This document shows, piece after piece, positions 60,001-64,000 of a DNA stretch of 64,000 nt. The DNA is from Amphiura filiformis (Eukaryota; Echinodermata; Ophiuroidea; Amphilepidida; Amphiuridae). The stretch is taken from positions 14,556,094 through 14,620,093 of the forward strand of contig NC_092647.1 in assembly GCF_039555335.1 (NCBI RefSeq), in the 5' to 3' direction. A program made the translations under genes and the position numbers. The number at the start of each line of letters is the position of its first letter. Position 1 is the stretch's first letter. The notes beneath the pieces were generated by a model that saw only the letters and a list, made by a program, of their open reading frames with translations, made no database searches and was not told the DNA's origin.

Positions 60001-62463
60001 ATACCCTTAAAATGCTTCTTCTCCCACAAATTACGTAGGAAAATGACGCCACTTGCACACATGCATTGTTATTACCCAGTGTCTATGGGGTCCTCACAGA
60101 TTTGGGGTCAAAGGTCATTATGTGGTCACTTCCGGTATAAAACGAAATACATTCAAAAAATTTTATTAGCTAAGAAAAACGTAGGACAGTAACGGTATGT
60201 TCACACATGAATTGTGGTTACCCAATTCATATGTGGTATTATTTTACTTTGGGTCAAAGGTCATTAAGGGGTCACTTCCGGTCTGAGACGAAAAACCCTC
60301 AAAATGCACCTTCTGCCACAAATAACAGCAAAGTGGTGCCACGTACACCCATGCATTGACATTAGCCAATGTCTATGGGAGTTTTCATACATTTTTGGGT
60401 CAAAGGTCATTAAGGGGTCACCACACGGCTGTGTTCGTGGGTTAGACCACAGCTAAGTCTAGTTCCTTCTTTGTTTCGCTTCCTGTTTCATTTAGTTACT
60501 TTAACCCGCTGGTCTAATTACTCATAACTTTTTGTCCTCATTTTAATTTAATTTTTCTTTATAGTACCGCTTCATCCCGTGACCCGTCCATGTACCTTTT
60601 TGTCCTTTTTGTACTTATATTTCCTTCTTTCCGTATGCAAATCGTGGTGGCTCTCACGCCGCTTACTTGCGCGATTGGCGTAACGCCATGACACGCGACG
60701 CTGTCGCCGACGCTACGCTGCCGACCAGCTGCAGTGACGCGTAGGCTGGTAACCGATTTTCATAACAAAAACCCCGTTTTTACCCATATTTTCACTGTTT
60801 TTGCAGCCAATTCTTGACCGTTTCCAACCAAATTTTACTATTTATTACTAATTGTTCAAGAAATAAAGACACAAAGATACAAAAGCCAAGGAAGATGCCA
60901 ATTTAAAAGTTGCAATTTGCTCCATTGCATGCCCTATTGATTTGTAGTACACAAAGCATTCCCGAACAAGAGAATTATCGCCATGCTTCCATGCATTGGT
61001 TAGCACATTAAAATTCAGACCTTCGTTTTTGAGGAGCTCAATTGCACCAGAGCTCCTACAGCTCACCTTAACATTTCAGGAGCATGATTTACTGAGCTCC
61101 ACACGACTTGAATCCTTATGTTTTAAGGTGGCTTTATAGGCTACGGTGTCATGCTCAGAACTCCTTGAAAATGATATAGGATGTGTGTATTGATGAGAAA
61201 ACCTTACTGGCCAAGTTTAAATTTTGTCCAAAAAAACGTTTTTGATTTATGCAACTTTTGGTCATCTCAAAATCCCATTAAATTACTACAGGGAAGGGCT
61301 TTTGGCACTTTGCCAATTTCTCAAAATAACCACATTTTTGAAAACAAAGATTTTATTAAAACTGATTTTTCTCTCCTTACAATTTACACAAGGACTCTAT
61401 TGCTATTACATAACAAAAGTGTACGAAAAGCCATCAACATTCCAGAGAAACTCTCTGGAGACTGTAGTACTGTCTTGAAAAAATAGCCCCAGTTCTATTT
61501 TGAGGAAACTATGAAAGGTCAGAGGTCCAGAGGTATTGCCTGGCAAAATTACCAATATACACGAGGACTTTCCCTTGCTGGAAATAAATTTCCAGCAATA
61601 GAGTCCTCGTGTAAACTGTGCATTACATGAGTTTCATTTTGCTGCCAATATATCACAGAATAATACAGACCCAAGTTTATTTATTATTATTTAGTATGGG
61701 TATTGACTGCTTGTTTTAATTTTGACATATTTGTCTTTATTTAGTATACAGGGGTGAACACAACTGGTACCTTAATTCTTTGGCATACTGTATAGTTTGT
61801 TCGGCTTGTAACTGGCAAAAAACAAGACTCATAACATTGTGTATTAATATAGAATAGTGTGCATAATGATCTAACCATCTTTCACTAACCTTAAATAATT
61901 AGGCAGATCATATCCTATGGTGTTGGCTAAACATGATACAACTATAATAGTGCAGTATGTGTTGTGTCATTATATTGCAAGAACTTTGTATCCATTTTGT
62001 CATTTTACAAGAGAAGATTTTTTAAACTTTATTTATTATATTTCAACTTTTTTCAATTTAATTAAAATTTCATTAATTGCATTTAAGACGTGTAACCTTA
62101 AAATGTGTGCATTCATCTATAATCAGTAACTTCACTCAAAATGTCACTTACAAAGTTTTCGCACTAACACACAAACTGTGACATTAGGGTTGTTTTAAAG
62201 AATACCTTCCAACATATTTACAAAGCAAATTCAGAAGTTAACAATTCAATTTGCTTACCAAATTGAACAAGAACAGCAGAGTGCTTCTCGGATGTTACCA
62301 TTGTTTGCAAATCTCTGCGTTTAATTACCATGGCCTCAAGAGGCATCATTGAAGCCTGCTGCCGCAAATCACTTAATGACAAACTGCCATGTATTAAAAA
62401 CATGTTGAAATACATAACCCAAGATGCTATGGTAATTATCCATCCCGTTAATAATGCTACCAT
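35935..62463 (-). CDS. Two-domain thioredoxin-like ER membrane protein, complete gene model
   Basis: Eight exons (62259-62463, 56849-57034, 47150-47288, 44994-45056, 42357-42458, 37193-37318, 36697-36733, 35935-36090), all with GT/AG sites and agreeing phases, sum to 1014 bases and 337 residues. An in-frame TAA precedes the start ATG. Layout: hydrophobic N-terminus (residues 5-25), thioredoxin-like domain 1 with CIRC at 73-76 and a cis-proline at 116, domain 2 (about 152-270) with SAKC at 182-185 where CxxC is expected, a transmembrane helix at about 296-316, and a basic tail ending KKSV. A dilysine KKxx tail is a known ER-retrieval signal for type I membrane proteins. The first domain is probably redox-active in the ER lumen; the second has only its C-terminal Cys. 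It belongs to the PDI/TMX group in a broad sense; I do not recognise a named orthologue. Confidence 0.9.
36315..36400 (-). repeat. tRNA-derived fragment (SINE head)
   Basis: Read on the minus strand, ggttcgaattcc matches a B-box, preceded by cttggcatgcgag like an anticodon arm and by tagctaccagccgg like a poor A-box. The acceptor stem does not close, so it is a SINE relic and not a tRNA gene. Confidence 0.5.
36426..36510 (+). repeat. 29-bp tandem repeat, about three copies
   Basis: The unit cacttggggtgattgcgtca plus tcgcat is repeated at 36426, 36457 and 36478, with small changes (gcatca for gcgtca). Confidence 0.8.
36697..36733 (-). CDS. Exon 7 (37 bases)
   Basis: Acceptor ttatttcag, donor AAAG|GTAAGT. 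It encodes the linker (F)DELTESIALQIK just before the transmembrane exon. It carries phase 2 in and phase 0 out, which restores the frame. Confidence 0.88.
37193..37318 (-). CDS. Exon 6: end of thioredoxin-like domain 2
   Basis: Acceptor ttttcacag, donor CCTTT|GTAAGT, phase 2 to 2. It encodes FRHGKQYAYTISARDSASLV and KHAQGIDVMPPPSP. The strand with FRHGK follows the LPVII segment of exon 5, as YRHG follows VPAV in domain 1. Confidence 0.9.
37450..37625. repeat. Dispersed 'gttgaaatccatac' repeat, partial copy
   Basis: Begins cagttgaaatccatacaccc and contains acatgaccttaatcttcc and ccatttgaaatctatactcc; the right end is lost. Confidence 0.7.
38057..39730. mobile_element. 1.67-kb element with CAGACATGCC termini
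   Basis: The left end cagacatgccaact is inverted at the right as agttggcatgtctg. CACTAA lies on both sides (38051-38056 and 39731-39736), and the host repeat resumes after it. Depending on where the end is drawn, the duplication is 6 bp (symmetric ends) or 8 bp. It contains a triplicated block of about 230 bp (38780-39480; agaagacatagcat at about 38900, 39132 and 39359). No transposase frame is seen. Confidence 0.75.
39757..40109. mobile_element. TTAA-flanked fold-back element, family B, complete
   Basis: Length 353 bp with TTAA at 39753-39756 and 40110-40113. The ends gggggtactacacccc and ggggtgtagtaccccc are inverted copies; arms exceed 130 bp, including gcagtagttgcagtccttg. A further copy starts at 63969. 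Confidence 0.9.
41051..41845. mobile_element. hAT-type non-autonomous element, 795 bp
   Basis: The 8-bp duplication TAATATCA lies at 41043-41050 and 41846-41853. Ends are cagaggcggcggaac and gttccgccgcccttg. Inside, a block with aaatgaaggcccaattgaag recurs three to four times, and long G and C runs lie near the right end. No transposase frame is seen. Confidence 0.9.
41944..42092. repeat. Long near-palindrome of about 150 bp
   Basis: The left arm ctgcatgggatatattgctg, then atagcgattgataggc, is inverted on the right (gcctatcaatcgctatcagc, then aatataccctatgcagg). The loop is about 45 bases. Confidence 0.75.
42357..42458 (-). CDS. Exon 5: middle of thioredoxin-like domain 2
   Basis: Acceptor tctttttccag, donor ATATT|GTGAGT, phase 2 to 2. 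It encodes LKGQVNVASVNITENPKLAK and RFKVLTEDLPVII. The DLP segment matches the cis-proline loop. Confidence 0.9.
42541..42770. repeat. G/C-run element fragment
   Basis: Same composition as the hAT-type elements, and the right end (ggctacgccactg) fits that class, but the left end and a target duplication could not be found. Probably truncated. Confidence 0.5.
42985..43485. mobile_element. Fold-back element with GATATNAACATCTC termini
   Basis: The left end gatatgaacatctcaaaaaa continues with gtaactaaccccc; the right end is its inverse (gggggttagttactttttt, gagatgtttatatc). Inner arms share gcagaatttatttctgc and acctcatttg. 501 bp; the target duplication is unclear. Confidence 0.8.
43617..44310. 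repeat. Dispersed 'gttgaaatccatac' repeat, split by a TTAA element
   Basis: The left part ttccagttgacatccttaca...gaagacatgccc stops at TTAA, and the right part resumes after the second TTAA as tttcccatacagggggtgca. A further inverted half follows to ttaactggaatagccca. Confidence 0.75.
43670..44135 (-). mobile_element. TTAA-flanked element, family A, nested and inverted copy
   Basis: Length 466 bp with TTAA at 43666-43669 and 44136-44139. Its interior is the reverse of the copy at 1799 (gctgaggaagacgccctcac at its left matches gtgagggcgtcctcctcagc there). It is clearly diverged from the tandem-unit copies, so it inserted independently. Confidence 0.88.
44605..44758. mobile_element. hAT-type non-autonomous element, 154 bp
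   Basis: The 8-bp duplication CATGTGTA lies at 44597-44604 and 44759-44766. Ends are caatggcgtaacg and cgatacgccactg. Confidence 0.88.
44994..45056 (-). CDS. Exon 4: degenerate active site of domain 2
   Basis: Acceptor gttgacag, donor ACAA|GTAAGT, 63 bases, phase 2 to 2. It encodes (F)CDTDSAKCVSILPVWESAAY. Aligned with the usual F-Y-x-P-x-C-x-x-C order, the first active-site Cys is Ser (SAKC). Confidence 0.88.
45057..47149. other. Intron 3, repeat fragments only
   Basis: Contains C-run fragments at 45840-46090 (gcccgccaaaa, cttgcccccc) and degenerate tgccctt-rich sequence at 46660-47010. No gene recognised. Confidence 0.55.
47150..47288 (-). CDS. Exon 3: link between the two domains
   Basis: Acceptor aaatttcag, donor AAATT|GTGAGT, phase 1 to 2. 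It encodes TITAEDITQWVDDNIESFTT, HLKDDDFEHL and STGATTGDWLVK. It holds the last helix of domain 1 and the first strand of domain 2. Confidence 0.9.
48003..48389. mobile_element. Fold-back element with TACCGTACTGAC termini
   Basis: Ends taccgtactgactcgag and ctcgcgtcagtacggta, with long inner arms (ggagtgtccctggacctaga inverted at about 48280). 387 bp, TA at the outer edges; possibly mariner-like, not proven. Confidence 0.8.
49018..49427. mobile_element. Fold-back element with TGACGTGGTATATC termini
   Basis: The left end tgacgtggtatatcaataag, then gagacacttttgggcagg, is inverted at the right (cctgcccaaaagtgtctcc, gatataccacgtca). Confidence 0.8.
49933..50000. repeat. 68-bp near-perfect palindrome
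   Basis: The arms attgaaatttaag, agaacgcacgta and cgtagg meet at the centre ggcc with essentially no loop. Confidence 0.85.
51632..52057 (+). mobile_element. tRNA-derived SINE, second family
   Basis: A-box-like gcgtggcgcaatggttaggg, B-box-like ggtccggatttgattccc, central block ggaggggacgttaagccgtc and a tail of aaatc repeats (52036-52055). It lies in minisatellite array 2, which resumes directly after the tail. Confidence 0.82.
52122..53230. mobile_element. TTAA-flanked element, family C, 1.1 kb
   Basis: TTAA lies at 52118-52121 and 53231-53234. Ends are cgcggctgtgtactct and agagtacacagccacc. The array sequence gactga/ctacctgg continues on either side. No transposase frame is found, so it is non-autonomous. 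Confidence 0.85.
54447..54575 (+). mobile_element. Family A, 5' fragment
   Basis: Begins after TTAA (54443-54446) with agccatattgtaacatttcc and keeps gagccgaacaac and gcaaagaaaattgg, then ends; the rest is lost. Confidence 0.75.
55620..56660. repeat. C/G-run element fragments
   Basis: Fragments at 55620-55815 (cagtggcagcaccagg...) and 56370-56650 (gggcccataa...) resemble the hAT-type elements in ends and composition, but target duplications are not visible. Confidence 0.5.
56849..57034 (-). CDS. Exon 2: thioredoxin-like domain 1 with CIRC
   Basis: Acceptor in a (ct)n tract ending ctag, donor GAAG|GTAAGA, 186 bases, phase 1 to 1. It encodes GTIGCIRCKDLEPHYQSVFD, YKTNDINLVRQLGLPKVPAV and YRHGIPILYE. 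CIRC is the active-site pair and P in KVPAV the cis-proline. Confidence 0.93.
57061..57243 (-). pseudogene. Two partial tandem copies of exon 2
   Basis: 57067-57180 repeats the exon with its acceptor (ctag|GCACTG...) and keeps the CIRC codons, but it lacks 11 bases and then reads a stop. 57188-57243 repeats only the middle part. Both lie upstream of the working exon in the transcript. Confidence 0.85.
57244..57420. repeat. G-run element fragment
   Basis: Begins cagtggttgtgccagg, like the hAT-type ends, followed by long G runs; no right end or duplication seen. Confidence 0.5.
58195..58234. repeat. Terminal GC-rich hairpin with CTAG at both edges
   Basis: Outer stem ctagcggg/cccgctag, and inner stem acccgcgc/gcgcgggt, which share the bases around the small loop ttc (58215-58217). 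Confidence 0.85.
58260..58560 (+). repeat. T-rich repeats of about 125 bp
   Basis: Phrases tttctaaatctgttc, cttacatttccc, gcttgtgattt and ctgtttccatg recur about two to three times in order. Confidence 0.65.
58935..60409 (+). promoter_or_regulatory. Seven DR1-like motifs within the repeat
   Basis: GGGTCAAAGGTCA occurs at 58935, 59667, 59802, 59959, 60105, 60251 and 60397. It fits the DR1 layout (two AGGTCA-like half sites one base apart) bound by RXR/HNF4-type receptors. Binding is not shown by sequence alone. Confidence 0.5.
61552..61615. repeat. Hairpin of about 60 bp
   Basis: tacacgaggact and ttgctggaaat are inverted as atttccagcaa and agtcctcgtgta. Confidence 0.8.
62259..62463 (-). CDS. 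Exon 1: start codon and N-terminal hydrophobic segment
   Basis: ATG at 62461-62463, preceded by an in-frame TAA seven codons upstream. It encodes MVALLTGWIITIASWVMYFN, then the start of domain 1 (RRDLQTMVTSEKHSAVLVQF). The donor is TTTG|GTAAGC, phase 1. The segment could be a signal peptide or an anchor. Confidence 0.88.
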
Positions 62464-63964
62464 TGTGTAAATTCCGATGTCAACTGAGTGGCTTTAAATC
62501 ATATAACAATACATTGTCAAGTGTAATATCATAATTTCTTTTGTTCAAAAGGTTTGGGGCAATTTTGCATACATAATATGTAGCCCACAGCTGTTAAAAG
62601 TTTTTTTCATATATTACCATATTATATTATAAAGCTCACATTTCTGTGGTGTTATCACTATATGGGCCACAATGGCCTCATCCCAATGGCATAGTTTAAT
62701 AACCTCAATGAAACAATCATAGTGTAAAATTTGACCTCAAGTTGCAGAGTATGAGTTTTTGTCAAAGGTCATTCAATGAATGTGCAAATGTATTGGGGTT
62801 AAAGAATTGTGCCCTGATAGATGAGCATGTTGTGGATCCTAGTGTATGTAACAGATCCCGCAAGGCATAATATGTACACTATGTGCCACCCCTGGGCTAA
62901 AATAGACCCCCTACAAATTACACTGAAATAGACCTTCAAAACTAAATTACAGAGGTGATTTTTAATGGAAAGTAGCCCCTGAAAGGAAACTATTTTGAGG
63001 CTTATATGGCTCAAAATAAATGGGGAATATTGGTATTTAACCTCTAAAATACTGAAAGTAGCCCCCAACTGATACAAGGGCAAAAGTAGCCTATGAAATA
63101 ATAAATGTGCCACCCCTGTTATTCCCCAAAAACTCTTTGGCCCCCTTTTGACATACCAAAAACATTTTGCCCTCTCCCTTTTGACTTGCCAAAATATCTT
63201 TGCCCCCCTTTACAGATGCAAGATTTTGGGGAACCCGAACCTAAATTTAAAACCTTAAATTGACATATCATATAACAGGTAATGTGATCGGTGAGCAGAA
63301 AATTTTGCATATTTGAACATGTTCCTAATGTTTTCCTACACCTTTTTAGGGAATAATATAGAAATTGTGCTCAAAACATCTGTGCCAAAAATTGCTTGTC
63401 CTCCCCTTTTGACCTGTCAAAAAATGATAGCCCCACTTTTGGCCTGCCGAAAAACTCTTTGGCCCCCTATACATAATTATTACCACCCTGGGGTACACAT
63501 AATTACTGCACCACCCCTAGCGTAGTATCTGCCTTCCATCCAAATCATGACAAGTCAGTGGGTGTAACCTCTGTGCCCCCCCCCCCAAAAAAAAAAACAT
63601 TTTTAGGTAAAATCAGAACAGAAATAAATAACCATGTCACTTAGAAGTTCCACTAATAATGGTGAGAAAAAGCATGTGAATTTGGGCTAAAGAGCTTTTA
63701 GTTAAAACAGGTTTAAAATAAATACTAACATGGAAATTTGAAACACCAAAAAAAAAAAAAAAAAAAAAACACCCAGAAATCAGCATCTCTGGTAACTCAA
63801 CTCATGAAACATAGCTTTTCATAATTTATATTTATTCTGTGTTCCACAATAGACAAAATCATCCATAAAAAATGTCTTTTTTCAAAATATTGGGACTGTC
63901 AAAGGAACCTGTCTTGCAAGATTGTATTAACAATAACAGTTACATAATATGTGTATAAATCATG
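62464..63964. other. 5' flank of the thioredoxin-like gene
   Basis: No TATA box or other clear promoter element could be assigned. 62870-63600 holds C-run repeat fragments (gccacccct, ttggccccc). Confidence 0.5.
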
Positions 63965-63968
63965 TTAA

Positions 63969-64000
63969 GGGGTACTACACCCTGTGGTAAATTTAGAACA
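63969..64000. mobile_element. Family B element, start of a copy cut by the window edge
   Basis: TTAA (63965-63968) is followed by ggggtactacaccctg, matching the left end of the copy at 39757. Confidence 0.75.

Larger units (their letters stand above)
58195..60470 (-). mobile_element. Long modular repeat with Helitron-like end and AGGTCA modules
   Basis: On the minus strand the sequence ends in a GC-rich hairpin followed by CTAG and then T, as Helitron 3' ends do. Inside are two large units (about 58610-59520 and 59520-60460), each opening with tctag, pyrimidine-rich sequence and tttgctctag, and smaller modules of about 145-290 bp containing ctatggggtcctcacagatt and ggggtcaaaggtcattaagg. No helicase or Rep frame is seen. 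The Helitron assignment is inference from the terminus only; the 5' end was not found. Confidence 0.55.

Noticed and set aside
60848-61066. 72-codon minus-strand frame inside intron 1 of the thioredoxin-like gene, with normal-looking composition
   Set aside because: I could not match it to a family, and it does not fit the phase between exons 1 and 2; transcript data could revive it.

Overview
This window is animal nuclear DNA: AT-rich, intron-containing, and dominated by mobile elements and tandem repeats. A fibrinogen-domain gene, CR1/L2-type LINE remains, tRNA-derived SINEs and many short fold-back elements fit a marine deuterostome invertebrate. An echinoderm or hemichordate is my best guess; it is inference and not proven. 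No bacterial-style operons, CRISPR arrays or intact rRNA/tRNA genes are seen.

Layout. Positions 550-11310 hold three near-identical tandem units of about 3.6 kb, each built from nested fold-back elements. Positions 11.3-18 kb hold fold-back elements, a 36-bp minisatellite with a SINE and another element inserted, and one weak single-exon candidate on the minus strand. Positions about 18.1-29.1 kb (+) hold the 3' part of a fibrinogen-related gene: a Cys-containing module exon, a Thr/Ser-rich linker exon and a three-exon fibrinogen C-terminal domain. A possible signal-peptide exon lies at 16975-17041. Its introns carry a broken LINE, hAT-type elements, a 2-kb satellite and a duplicated exon with a premature stop.

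Positions 35.9-62.5 kb (-) hold a complete eight-exon gene. I joined it from splice sites and matching phases: 1014 coding bases, 337 residues. It encodes an N-terminal signal/anchor, two thioredoxin-like domains (active-site CIRC in the first, SAKC in the second), a transmembrane helix and a C-terminal KKSV tail of the ER-retrieval type. Its introns hold most of the repeats seen.

The repeats can be sorted by target-site duplication. At least four families of non-autonomous elements are flanked by TTAA. Six elements are flanked by exact 8-bp duplications and mostly have CAG-type termini, as in hAT elements. Several are nested, and one TTAA insertion has a related unoccupied site within the window. 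A 2.3-kb repeat at 58.2-60.5 kb carries seven identical copies of a 13-base motif that matches a DR1 nuclear-receptor site. The two genes show no functional link to each other.
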